From Gonocerus acuteangulatus (lineage: Eukaryota; Arthropoda; Insecta; Hemiptera; Coreidae): a stretch of 64,000 bases of DNA. The stretch lies in assembly GCA_946811695.1 (NCBI GenBank), contig OX328126.1, positions 81,335,214-81,399,213 of the forward strand. The letters are read 5' to 3'. A program made the position numbers and the translations under genes. The notes beneath the pieces were generated by a model, which worked only from the letters and a program-made list of their open reading frames with translations, did not search any database and was not told the origin of the DNA. How positions within the stretch are numbered: position 1 is the stretch's first letter; every line of letters starts with the position of its first letter. This document shows positions 52,261 to 62,604 of this stretch, piece after piece.

Positions 52261-54953
52261 CATCCCCGCCAAAAGAATCCTTCCTCATCCTTCTTTGGAA
52301 TGCTAACGGTGTTCGAAATCACACTTACGAACTGACAGCATTACTACAGGAAAAAGACTTTGACGCAGCACTTATAACAGAAACCAGACTTACCACCAGA
52401 GGACTCTTAAATATCCCCGGATATTATACGTACCGGACTGATCACCCCGACGGAAAATCCCATGGTGGAACTGCTGTTTTGATACGCCGAACTCTAAGTC
52501 ATCACCTCATTCCCCAGGAACCTACCCCGTCTCTTCAATCCACTGCTATTTCCTTGAACACATTGTCCTTCCCTTTCACCCTAACAGCTGTGTATTGCCC
52601 TCCTAATAAGCCTCTTCCTGAAGTTACCCTCCATCAATACTTCGACTCCATTGGTCCACACTTCCTTGCTGGTGGCGACTACAACGCGAAGCACCAACAA
52701 TGGGGCTCAAGAATAACCAACTCCCGAGGTCGTTCTCTCCATGCTGTAATCTCCAGCAAACATTGCTCCACCATATCTCCTAATTCACCCACTTACTGGC
52801 CCACTGATCCCAACCGCCTTCCCGATCTCCTAGATTTTTTCATATATAAAAACCTTGGAGGGGCATACTATTCTGTCTCAAGTCTAACTGAACTCTCCTC
52901 TGATCACACACCTTTGGCTCTCACAATATCCCTCCGACCCATTCCAAAATCTCTACCACCCGCATTAATTAATGGCCCTATGGACTGGGAACTCTTCCGC
53001 TCAATCCTTCAAGAATCCATCGACCTTAATATCCCCCTAAAATCACCCGAAGATCTCGATGAAGCCGTGAATTCCTTCACCACCTCCATTCAACAAGCCG
53101 CCTGGAAAGCATCCATCCCGAAGAAACACATCCAAACCAGATCCAATAATTCCTTACCATCACATATCCATGACCTCATAATATCCAAACGCCATGCTAG
53201 ATCCTTATGGCAGAGAACCAGACACCCCGATGACCGCAATTCCTACAATAGATTATGCAGGCTAGTAAAACAACATCTGAAATCCCATCACTCTGAATCC
53301 TATAAATCCTATCTTTCCTCTCTCTCGACACAGGATAACTCCCTGTGGACAGCAACCAAAAAAATCCTGAAATACCACCCTACATCCCCTCCTCTCCGCC
53401 GAGATGACGGATCATGGGCTTCATCCGACTCAGAAAAGGCAGAAATGTTTGGATCATTCCTCAAAAACACCTTCACCCCAAATCCAGAAGCACATGACAT
53501 CCCATCACGTTCCTACATCACGGACTTCATCGATTCCCCTCTCCCCTTGTCATTACCCCCCAAACCTGTCAACCCATCTGAGGTAAAATACCTTATCTCC
53601 AAACTTCCTCGCCGCAAATCTCCAGGGTATGACCTAATCACCTCTCAGATCCTTCGACAACTTCCATCGAAAGCAATCCTCTTCCTAACATACTTATACA
53701 ATTGCATATTCCGCACAACCCATTTTCCCACTCTATGGAAATTCTCAATAATTATCCTTTTCCCTAAGCCCGGAAAACCAGCACATCAAACATCTTCCTA
53801 TCGCCCTATAAGCCTCCTCCCCATTTTCTCCAAAATGTTTGAAAAAATCCTCCTAAAGCGCCTCGTGCCTATTCTCAATAACCAGACCATCCTTCCTTCC
53901 CATCAGTTTGGTTTTCGTCCTCTCCATTCCACTGTACAGCAAGGTCTTCGCGTTGTAGATCATATATCCTCCTCCTTAGAGCAAAAAGAGTACTGCCCGA
54001 GTGTCTTCCTCGATGTGGCGCAAGCTTTTGACCGGGTCTGGCACATTGGCTTACTTTATAAACTCAAGAAACTCCTTCCTAGTACACTTTTTCTGATCCT
54101 CCGTTCCTATCTGAAAGACAGGTTTTTCAGAGTCCGGCAAGGGCAAGAATACTCAGACTACCACCCAGTGGAAGCGGGAGTTCCGCAGGGTAGTGTCTTA
54201 GGACCTGTCCTCTACACCATATACACAGCTGATATTCCTCTCCATCCTAATACTCTCCTAGCCACATACGCCGACGATACAGCAGTTCTTTCTTCCCATC
54301 CCAATCCGAACGTTGCTTCAAATAATCTCCAGAACCACTTAAATGAAATAGAAAAATGGTCCAAAATTTGGAGGATCAAGGTGAATGAAAGCAAAAGCCA
54401 GTTTATAACGTTCACCCTCCGTCGCCAATCCTGTCCCCCAGTATCCTTTAATAACCAACCCCTTGTTCCCGTCAACACAGTCCGTTACCTTGGCTTTTAT
54501 TTAGACTGTAGACTCACTTGGAAAGACCACATCAGACTGAAAAGACAAGAACTCAACAGACGCTTTGGACAGCTTTACAGATTACTGAATAAAAACTCAC
54601 CTCTCTCACTCGAAAACAAACTCATAACCTACAACACAATTATAAAACCCATTTGGACATACGGAATAGAGCTATGGGGAACTGCAAAACCATCGAACAT
54701 CAGACGCTTCCAAACCTTCCAATCTAAAGTCCTCCGAACTATTGTCAATGCTCCTTTTTACATAACCAATAAGAATCTTCATAAAGACCTCAACATTCCT
54801 CTAATACAAGACCTTATCCCCATCCGTTTTGCAAATTTTCACCACAAATTATCACTAAACCCTAATCATGCTGTCCAGACACTGTCCACTCCCAACCATC
54901 CCTATTCCCCACCACGACGGTTGAACAGGATGTGGCCCCGCGATCTGCTTTAA
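52257..54953 (+). CDS. LINE ORF2, endonuclease-reverse transcriptase, 898 aa
   Basis: N-terminal APE-type endonuclease (about 1-225): LLWNANGVRNH, ITETRL, HGGTAVLIRR, GGDYNAKHQQWGS and SDHTPLAL contain the conserved Asn, Glu, Asp-x-Asn and Ser-Asp-His residues. Reverse transcriptase (about 430-720): FPKPGKPAHQTSSYRPISLL, FGFRPLHSTVQQ, SVFLDVAQAFDRVW (first catalytic Asp), AGVPQGSVLGPVLYTIYT and ATYADDTAVLS (catalytic YADD, about 670-673). The C-terminal region has VRYLGFYLD, PIWTYGIELWGTAKPSNIRR and an RRLNRMWPRDLL end. There is no RNase H domain. All key residues are kept and no frame break is seen, so it may be functional. Translation probably depends on ORF1 termination at the ATGA overlap. 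Confidence 0.95.
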   Translation: MTSPPKESFLILLWNANGVRNHTYELTALLQEKDFDAALITETRLTTRGLLNIPGYYTYRTDHPDGKSHGGTAVLIRRTLSHHLIPQEPTPSLQSTAISLNTLSFPFTLTAVYCPPNKPLPEVTLHQYFDSIGPHFLAGGDYNAKHQQWGSRITNSRGRSLHAVISSKHCSTISPNSPTYWPTDPNRLPDLLDFFIYKNLGGAYYSVSSLTELSSDHTPLALTISLRPIPKSLPPALINGPMDWELFRSILQESIDLNIPLKSPEDLDEAVNSFTTSIQQAAWKASIPKKHIQTRSNNSLPSHIHDLIISKRHARSLWQRTRHPDDRNSYNRLCRLVKQHLKSHHSESYKSYLSSLSTQDNSLWTATKKILKYHPTSPPLRRDDGSWASSDSEKAEMFGSFLKNTFTPNPEAHDIPSRSYITDFIDSPLPLSLPPKPVNPSEVKYLISKLPRRKSPGYDLITSQILRQLPSKAILFLTYLYNCIFRTTHFPTLWKFSIIILFPKPGKPAHQTSSYRPISLLPIFSKMFEKILLKRLVPILNNQTILPSHQFGFRPLHSTVQQGLRVVDHISSSLEQKEYCPSVFLDVAQAFDRVWHIGLLYKLKKLLPSTLFLILRSYLKDRFFRVRQGQEYSDYHPVEAGVPQGSVLGPVLYTIYTADIPLHPNTLLATYADDTAVLSSHPNPNVASNNLQNHLNEIEKWSKIWRIKVNESKSQFITFTLRRQSCPPVSFNNQPLVPVNTVRYLGFYLDCRLTWKDHIRLKRQELNRRFGQLYRLLNKNSPLSLENKLITYNTIIKPIWTYGIELWGTAKPSNIRRFQTFQSKVLRTIVNAPFYITNKNLHKDLNIPLIQDLIPIRFANFHHKLSLNPNHAVQTLSTPNHPYSPPRRLNRMWPRDLL

Positions 54954-55249
54954 GCAATACAAGGGAGTGATAACGGTGGTTATCTTCTCCCCACAAGCCC
55001 CTAGAGTGTCTGCAGTTCTCTCGTCCCTTTTCCAGCTCCAGTACTCGTACCGCTGCTGGTTGAGGAATGGGGTACGGCTGTCCCTAGTCATCTCGTACCC
55101 GAGGAGACAAGGGGGCAGCTAGTGCGGACCCTCGTGATTTTATTTTATTTTTCTTGTTTATGTGAGCACATTACAAAATGTATTATTATATTACAGAATG
55201 TAATTTCATTAAATTAATAAATAAAAAAAAAAAGAAAAATGAAGCGTAA

Positions 55250-56135
55250 GGCCTGCCCGTCAACTCCCTCAGCAACGCATCCTCCTGCAACTTACCTGAT
55301 GTAGTAGAAGGAGGACTGATTGAAGCACTTTGTGCCATTCAGTGGAGAGGTAGGCTATAGATGCTGCAGTACTATGGATGAACACAACTGCATTGCTCCA
55401 GAGTTTGTGGGCTGTTCAACGCTGCTTCCTTATCCTCAAGAATACATTAAGTCACTGAAAGGTTTACCCTCAAAATGACGATATTTCGGTTGGAGGGGAT
55501 GAAGTCAGGATTATTATCGTCTACTTCTCAAAAAACTAGCGCCGGCAACAGACTGGGTGTGACGATATTATTAATCAAATTGGGAAGACTACTTCAATTG
55601 CCATGGCAATATTTTTCGTCGTGGGAACTTACCGCAATATCGTCCGAAGAAACGACGAATGTTTTTCAATGAGTGCGTTTACAGTGGAAGCGAATATCAC
55701 GTCCAAACTTGCATGAAGCCATCAGAACCAGTGGGTGTTAATGCAAGTTCGTTTTTTTCGTTCGGCCTGAGTTTGTTTTGGGTGCTTTAGTTAGTTGACT
55801 TTCAAGTGATTTGGTTAAGTGGGCCTTATCATAAAATCATGGAGTTATTGAAAGACTAATTCCGAATAAGACAATTTCAGCTTAATGTTCCGTGCGAGGC
55901 AAATATTTGATGACGCCGATAATTCAGACACTACTTTTTTTTGATCTCCCTGAAAATAAACTAAAATCTCAGACATAAACACTGGAATCACCTCAGAACA
56001 CAGCAAATGGAATTACGGTGCTCCACAGTGGGAAATTTCAAAGATGAAAAATGCTACAGCGGTTAAGAAAATAGTGATGCTCGAAGAGAAAAAATAGGCA
56101 TAATAAAGAGTGATGTTTAAAAACGAGCGTATCAA
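55250..56135. other. Unassigned interval
   Basis: No conserved frame, exon or known repeat is recognised. Confidence 0.35.
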
Positions 56136-56720
56136 GGTGCGGTGGATAGCGTCGGATTTGTTTGGTGCGAAATAGCATCCAGGATTCTCAGCAGAACATT
56201 CGATTTAGGAGTGGTGTTAATCCTAGGCATCTATTGTGTACTCGTATCAGCAGCCATTGCACTCCGCAAATGTTATTCTGTGGCGGACCATGTCTTCATG
56301 GGGGATCGTAGGGCCATACTTGTTTCAAGATGGCTTTGGCAATGCTGTAACGGTGAATTTGTAAAAGATCAAATATTTTTCCAGCAGGGTGGATCAACCC
56401 CCCCCCCCCCCCCCCCCCACATTACTGGAATAGGGATGAATACTGGAAATATTTTTTTTCAAAATCAAGTGATCTCCCGAAATGGTGATATTGCATGGCC
56501 CTCTCATCCACGGACCTCACAACATGTGACTTCTTCTTGTGGGGTTATCTGAAAATCAAAGTTCACAAATGTAACCCTCCTCGAACAATTGCAGCCGTGA
56601 AAGAGCGGATCTGAGAGGAAAGTGTATAAATACCACTGGTGAAGTTGCAGAATGTGATGAGTCACTTATGGCTGTGTGTCAGTGTCCGGCTGGAGAAATT
56701 GTGAGTCTAAACGGGCCCCA
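56136..56720 (+). pseudogene. Degenerate DDE transposase (IS630/mariner-like), second family member
   Basis: Fragments in order across frames: FVWCEIAS, DQIFFQQGGSTPP (second Asp block, Asp replaced by Gly), GDIAWPSHPR, STDLTTCDFFLWGYLKIKVH (third Asp block), PRTIAAVKERI, and a late CQCPAGEIVSLNG. These follow the insect family order WFQQDGATxH, GDIxWPxRSxDLxxCDFFLWGYLK. A 21-nt poly-C tract (56398-56418) interrupts it. It is inactive. Confidence 0.7.
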
Positions 56721-56724
56721 TCTT

Positions 56725-57600
56725 ACCGGAGTTACCTTAGAAAAAAAACGACCAATATTTTACTTTTGCAGAAAATGATTTTTCGTGTAATTTAAGATTA
56801 TGATATAATAATGCACGACCTTTAAAAATCGTTCTTTATTACTAATACCCTTTAGATTCCTATTTAGAGGAAGAAACGCTTCTTAGTGCGAATATCCTGA
56901 CTTTCATGTTCCATCTTTACTGCCATATTTCGGGAGAGTAGCAGAAGAAAGAACAACGTCTGTGAGGACTAAACACCAATAAGTTATTTGCGATGAGATC
57001 TTTTGATGAGGGGGTTCACAGGTCAACATGCTCTACAGCCAATCCACCATCCAACCAATAGCGTCAAAGCTTGTAGTTCATCCACGGGAGATAGTTTGGT
57101 AAGTGATTCACAGTTGGAAACTCATCTGAATGTTCCTCAACATGATGACGTTAAGTCTTAAAATCAACGACCTACATTAAAAATGCAAGTTCCATTGGTG
57201 CAATTTTGTTGTAATTTCACTTGTTTGTATTTTTATTTTTGAATATTTCGACTTAAAAGAACTGAATAAATGTTTCAACGTTTTCTTACTTTAATGACAC
57301 AGTATTTTTTGCTAAAATACATTCCCGAAAATAAAGAACTGTTTGAATTTTGTTCAATACTCTACGGTATGTATTCAAATGTAACTGGTCTCTTGAAGTA
57401 TACAAAAAGCTTTTCCGGTTGGCCCCATAATTACTTTCATAACATTTGAAAGTTTCCTTTGTCGTCTATGCTATAAAATAAATAGTTGACAATCTTTGTT
57501 TTCCAAAATTTCTTAAGGTCATTGAGTTATTTAATTAATTAACTTCATTAAATGACTTTAAGAAAAATAAAAGTCATCTAATTCGTACAATTTTGCAGGG
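56725..57600. other. AT-rich interval without recognised features
   Basis: Nothing supported. Short open frames only. Confidence 0.35.
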
Positions 57601-57631
57601 CAGCGGTAACTCATTTTGGCTTTGGCGATAA

Positions 57632-57674
57632 TTTCGGGCGTACACACCATTTCTTCTGGCGTGTACGCCCGAAA
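57632..57674. repeat. Perfect 14-bp hairpin
   Basis: TTTCGGGCGTACAC (57632-57645) and GTGTACGCCCGAAA (57661-57674) pair across a 15-nt loop. It may be the abutting ends of a transposon deleted internally. Confidence 0.9.
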
Positions 57675-57689
57675 AAGGGTGGTAACTTG

Positions 57690-57970
57690 CAGATGAGTCG
57701 TTTGGAGCAATCTTCGTTATTATTTTGCTGGCGCAGAAATAATGCAGGTTTTTATATAACCAATTGGTTCCATATGGCGACCAACTGTTGAGTGGTCAAC
57801 ACCAACTTCTTTCGCAATGTCTTGAGTAGCCTCAGTTGGTCATGATCAACAACAGAAGGGCTAACGCGACCTTCCATGTCTGCGAGATTCAAAGTCTCTA
57901 AGACGAAACTTTTTGAACCATCGCTCCACGGTAAATTCACGCATCCTTCCTTCACACGAAACAACATTGA
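57690..57970 (-). pseudogene. Mariner-like transposase DNA-binding region remnant
   Basis: Minus-strand frames give NLADMEGRVSPSVVDHDQLR, then, after a shift, EATQDIAKEVGVDHSTVGRH and MEPIG. This matches the helix-turn-helix part of mariner transposases (VDxDxL..., ...xxLAxxLGVxxSTVxRHL). No catalytic domain follows in frame. Confidence 0.7.
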
Positions 57971-57974
57971 TGTT

Positions 57975-58840
57975 AGTGCGGTTTGAGCCGCACTTCGACA
58001 GTGATGAAAACCTTGTTTTACGTGGCCGCTGTATGTTCTGTTGTAATGGACGTTTCCATTCGAATATGGGAGAAATTAATTGCCTAATTCTTCAAGAAAT
58101 TATTCCCATCCGAAGTTGCAATTCGGTTAGGAGAAAAATACGTCCGACCTTCAGACACAAATCTATATTGGACGTTTGGGCTGCACTTTGGCAGCCTTCG
58201 TCAACTAAAAAATATATATAGATAATTGCAGGTGAGAATGATCTTTTGAACGTCATGTTCTTCGATTATTTGAAGATGCGGTTGATGAGTATTTTCGCTT
58301 CTTTTGGTTCACGTTGGCATGGTCCCAGAGCAGTCATTAAACAGTAAGGCTTCTTACTGTTTGATTCTTCTCTCCTGTAATTGCGTATATTTATTCTTTA
58401 GCTGAAGAGTCTCCATCTCGTTATGAATTATTTCCATGTTACTCGTTTTCAAATCGCATCTACACTGACGAGCAAACATAATTATTTCTTTTATTCCGTC
58501 AGTCGAACGTGCAAGTAGGTTTCATTGTTTCAGTACATGTGCTTATTTTTCATCGCTATCTTCCTTGCACGTGAGTACGATAAATCGCTCAAACACGCAC
58601 CCAGTGTGAACGAAGCCTTAGGCTCTCTCGATTAAGGCTATTGATAGAACTTTCAAAGGCACAAGTATCAACGCACATCTAACTGGTCGTGCTAATGATA
58701 TAACTGATAATTTTGACTTATTTTTAGGATATATTTTTGATATATTTTTTATTAGTTCCCCCTTCCTCTCATGATAAAAGCATTTTCCACACAAAAATAA
58801 TTTTGTGTCCAATAATTTTGCCGACTGCTATACTAAATTA
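57975..58840. other. Unassigned interval
   Basis: It contains a 10-bp hairpin AAACAGTAAG / CTTACTGTTT at 58338-58361. No gene is supported. Confidence 0.35.
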
Positions 58841-58844
58841 ACAA

Positions 58845-58960
58845 TTGGTCAGACGTGCCACTGCCTGCTTTCTCCAGTTCTCGGCTCCTAGCTTTCCCAA
58901 AATCTCGCCCAGGACATTTGGCCTTCCCCTCCTTCTAGTTGATCTGTTAAACCACTTAAC
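58845..58960 (-). pseudogene. LINE endonuclease-RT C-terminal scrap
   Basis: The minus strand reads VKWFNRSTRRRGRPNVLGEI, LGKLGAENWRKQAVA. It resembles the RRRGRPxxxW...NW end of the RTE-like LINE at 27420. Confidence 0.4.
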
Positions 58961-58964
58961 ATAA

Positions 58965-60250
58965 TGTTTGGAAGATTAAAGAGTACTGCTCCGCTCACTC
59001 ATAAGAAACGGTTCATTTACACGGCTCACTCGATCCTTTTGGCTCTTTTGCGCTAGTATGCGCAGATCCATGCTATAAAAAGCGATGTTTGTTTGCCACA
59101 TTTTAGATGTTTGAACGTCACACACCTGACTGTCAATAAATCTCCAAAAACCAAGGAGGCACTAGGTCAAACTAGTAGTTGACGTATAAAGACTATTTAA
59201 ACAAATTAGAGCTGCTACTTTGGTGCCGGATTCTCTCTTTTTTTGAGCAAGGTATTGGCAGACCCGAATGCCTATGTATGTTGGCGGCTCTTGTCGGATC
59301 TCAGAAGAAGGGAAGACCTACTGCGTTGTTGAGGGGAGCGGTGAGCTCCGGCGGATCCGGCTCTCCGGCTGTTCCAATCTCAGAGGAACCGAAGAACCGC
59401 CACTCTTTTTTACTGAGCGACCGCTCACTCGCTCTTCCGAAAGAACCAGCTCAGTAGTGAGCGACCCATCACTACTCTATGCTTTCTACAAGATCCAGCC
59501 ATCTCAAACCGACGTCCTTAATTGTGCAAAGGACTCGCCATCCAAGTATATTTATTCGAATTCACTCCGGACTCTGTACCAAATATCTTTCTCTGGAATT
59601 GTTTCTTTTGAAACTAGTAGAGATCTTCCATTTCCCTTGATAAGAGTCCATAAATTATAACTGGACTCACGTATCCCTGGTTTGGCCTTTCTGGAGAGTT
59701 TCTATAACTGGAGGGCGCTGTTTAGAACATAGAAACCTTTTGCTCTGCTGCCATTCTCATGTTCTACGTAATTATGTCAGGAGCTTAAATGACTGAACGC
59801 TAGGAATCATGAACTCTTCCAATAGAATAGGTCTTCCGGGGTCTGTTCATTCACTTAGATTTCTCCCTAATGATCTCTGAGTCCGTGCGGACGTCTTAAC
59901 CGTTCCATCTGATGCTGCCATGGCTCGACCAGTTATCCCAAAAGTAAAAATTAAAAATTACTTTTCCCTAAGGAAACGATGTAATTTCCTGTCTCTGCTG
60001 CACCTCTGCATCGCTCCTTCCTGGAGAGTGTGGTATCCATTCTAGGAGCCCTGCCATGATTGGCAGCACGAACCGGTCCGTAATCATACACCGCGGGATG
60101 ATGAATATGAGCAAGAATCGATGTATCGCCGAGTGTTAATTGGCGGGAGCGTATTATCGATTCTAGATCGAATTAGGATTTGTGCTGGCGGCTCTACGTG
60201 AGCCTGTACTATATGCTTGTTTCACACGCCTCCTCCCATTATCTCTTTTT
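58965..60250. other. Unassigned interval, locally GC-richer
   Basis: Several CGCTCACTC/GAGTGAGCG-type motifs between 58985 and 59465 suggest a worn repeat. Open frames at 59179-59660 overlap in two frames and show no recognisable domain. Confidence 0.35.
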
Positions 60251-60282
60251 TTTTCTCTCTCTCTCTCACACCCCTCTCTCTC

Positions 60283-60330
<48 letters not shown>
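60251..60330. repeat. (CT)n microsatellite
   Basis: A CT tract interrupted by CACCC and CAC. Confidence 0.97.
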
Positions 60331-60332
<2 letters not shown>

Positions 60333-60439
60333 TCTCCCTCACCTCAACCATTACGACTACCTCCGCTCTTTTTATGAAATCCTGTTAAGCTCTTCCTGGG
60401 TTAATGATTTCCTGTGACATTACGCTTCATAGCTCCTAC

Positions 60440-60955
60440 GTTGAAATTACACCTTTACAATATATATATTTGTCTGTTCTTGCTCTAGCTCAGTGAATAA
60501 TGGTTCAATTTTGATGAAAATCCGTCCACCGGAACATGCTTTTTGGAGCGAAATTCGCGCGACAAAATCGTTACGCTAACATCATATGCATGCAAGTACT
60601 TGTTTTATAGGTTTTTATCACGTAGGAAACCGAATGAAACCATTTTTAAGGCGATAATCGTTTCCTGTTATACTGTAACCGTTGCTGTTTACTGTAACCG
60701 TTTCCGAGAAAATTGGAAAAATAGTTGCTGAATAAAGTTTTTGGTTTGGGAACTTAGAAACATGGGGTTCAATTAAATCATTTTCTGCATCTTCAAATTT
60801 TATCAAAACTAATATGTTGAAATTTTGGCTACGTTTGGAGTTGGGGAAGGGTTAGAATAAAATATTTTATTAACAGGCAAGAAATGTTTTGGGAACTTCG
60901 TATATTTTCTTTAATATCTCGAAAACGGTTGGAAATATTGGTAAGCGGTAAAATT
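60440..60955 (-). repeat. Helentron-like family fragment, reversed
   Basis: The minus strand contains AGATATTAAAGAAAATATAC, AACGGTTACAGTAAACAG, GCATGCATATGATGTTAGCG, AACGATTTTGTCGCGCGAAT and TTTCATCAAAATTG, in the order seen at 12.9-13.35 kb. It lacks the TA tract hairpin end. Confidence 0.6.
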
Positions 60956-61164
60956 ATAACACTGTAAAACAAGTTAAAAAAGAAACATTTTTGTATTCGC
61001 GTATAGAGGCTTCCTTAAGAATGAGGGAGAAGGCGGATTGAGTATTTCCCTGCGGTAAGTTGGCTACTGTAGGTTCTCTATGCTTTGTGAGGTCTAGACT
61101 AAAGCTTTTCTTGTATATGACTAAACAGTGTAGTGTATTAAAATTGATATTCAATATTAAACAC

Positions 61165-62103
61165 CTAATACATTCTTGCAAGAGCTAGAATGCAACAAGG
61201 TGATAAGGAGGAGGCCCAAGTCAAAGAATGAATGAACGTCTGTAGCCGCTGGTTTTGTGGAACATAGGCCGTGTCGGTGTCGCAGCTTATCAAGAAGTAG
61301 CTAATATCGATAAGGACTGGGTCGACCTCTGAATATCGATTCTCCTGAAATAAGGAGGAGGCAGAGGTCGAAGAATGAGTGAACGTCTGTAGCCGCTGGT
61401 TTTGTAGAACGTAGGCCTTGTCGGTGTCGCAGCTTATCAAGAAGTAGCTAATATCGATAAGGACTGGGTCGACCTCTGAATATCGATTCTCCTGAAATAA
61501 GGAGGAGGCCCAAGTCAAAGAATGAATGAACGTCTGTAGCCGCTGGTTTTGTGGAACATAGGCCGTGTCGGTGTCGCAGCTTATCAAGAAGTAGCTAATA
61601 TCGATAAGGGCTGGGTCGACCTCTGAATATCGATTCTCCTGAAATAAGGAGGAGGCCCAAGTCAAAGAATGAATGAACGTCTGTAGCCGCTGGTTTTGTG
61701 GAACGTAGGCCGTGTCGGTGTCGCAGCTTATCAAGAAGTAGCTAATATCGATAAGGACTGGGTCGACCTCTGAATATCGATTCTCCTGAAATAAGGAGGA
61801 GGCAGAGGTCGAAGAATGAGTGAACGTCTGTAGCCGCTGGTTTTGTAGAACGTAGGCCTTGTCGGTGTCGCAGCTTATCAAGAAGTAGCTAATATCGATA
61901 AGGACTGGGTCGACCTCTGAATATCGATTCTTCTGAAATAAGGAAGAGGCTGAGGTCGAAGAATCAATGAACGTCTGTAGCCGCTGGTTTTGTAGAACGT
62001 AGGCCGTGTCGGTGTCGCAGCTTATCAAGAAGTAGCTAATATCGATAAGGACTGGGTCGACCTCTGAATATCGATTCTCCTGAAATAAGCGAGATATGGA
62101 CAC
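61165..62103 (-). CDS. Open frame across the 147-bp array (hypothetical repetitive protein, 312 aa)
   Basis: One minus-strand frame stays open over six repeat units plus flanks. Each 49-residue unit reads SSLFQENRYSEVDPVLIDIS then YFLISCDTDTAYVLQNQRLQ then TF and a variable (I/T)(H/D)S(L/S)T(W/S)A. The unit length is a multiple of three and no stop has arisen, but the units are so alike that this may simply reflect recent amplification. There is no signal peptide, splice site or known domain. It is not assigned a function and may be non-coding satellite. Confidence 0.3.
   Translation of the reverse strand: MSISRLFQENRYSEVDPVLIDISYFLISCDTDTAYVLQNQRLQTFIDSSTSASSLFQKNRYSEVDPVLIDISYFLISCDTDKAYVLQNQRLQTFTHSSTSASSLFQENRYSEVDPVLIDISYFLISCDTDTAYVPQNQRLQTFIHSLTWASSLFQENRYSEVDPALIDISYFLISCDTDTAYVPQNQRLQTFIHSLTWASSLFQENRYSEVDPVLIDISYFLISCDTDKAYVLQNQRLQTFTHSSTSASSLFQENRYSEVDPVLIDISYFLISCDTDTAYVPQNQRLQTFIHSLTWASSLSPCCILALARMY
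61205..62090. repeat. Tandem array, six copies of a 147-bp unit
   Basis: AAGGAGGAGGC or AAGGAAGAGGC marks unit starts at 61205, 61352, 61499, 61646, 61793 and 61940. Two subtypes differ around CCCAAGTCAAAGAATGAATG versus CAGAGGTCGAAGAATGAGTG, in the order A, B, A, A, B, B-like. Each unit has one CTAATATCGATAAGGACTGG segment. Confidence 0.97.
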
Positions 62104-62372
62104 ATTTGAATATCGGCCTCAGATTGCCATCTACACGCCGTCGCGTGGCACTCACTTCTTACTTACCCTCATTTGCATACAAATGTTCAAAAGATCTTTA
62201 ATATTTTTTCTAATAATTCTTTGGGAAATGAAACCAACCCTATTCCATCCAATTATAACTAAATCATTACTCGGATTATCATAGATAAACAATAAATATA
62301 CTAATTGTATAAGCTATTGCTCACTAGAAAGCCTCATGTTTCAGAATCACAGATCCCGAAAATAACAGTGCT

Positions 62373-62476
<104 letters not shown>

Positions 62477-62604
62477 GTCTTTTCGCTCTCCAGCTGGTTC
62501 AAAAATGGACTGCTTTTAATGAAATTTGGTACAAAAATATTTTGTGTAATTTGAAATGTCAGGTTCCTTAACCACCATAACCTGTCCAACGGATATTTGA
62601 TATT

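Larger units (their letters stand above)
50415..55237 (+). mobile_element. Full-length Jockey-clade LINE, apparently intact
   Basis: The element has an 11-bp target-site duplication, a 5' leader of about 500 bp, gag-like ORF1, EN-RT ORF2, a short 3' UTR and an A-rich tail with AATAAATAAAAAAAAAAAG (about 55217-55237). Both ORFs are open over their entire length. The absence of an RNase H domain and three zinc knuckles in ORF1 fit the Jockey clade. It is a candidate source element for the truncated relative at 41500-41990. Recent insertion is implied. Confidence 0.88.

Noticed and set aside
59179..59660. Possible GC-richer exon
   Set aside because: Two overlapping frames compete, no convincing splice signals or domain are seen, and repeated GCTCACTC motifs suggest a worn repeat.
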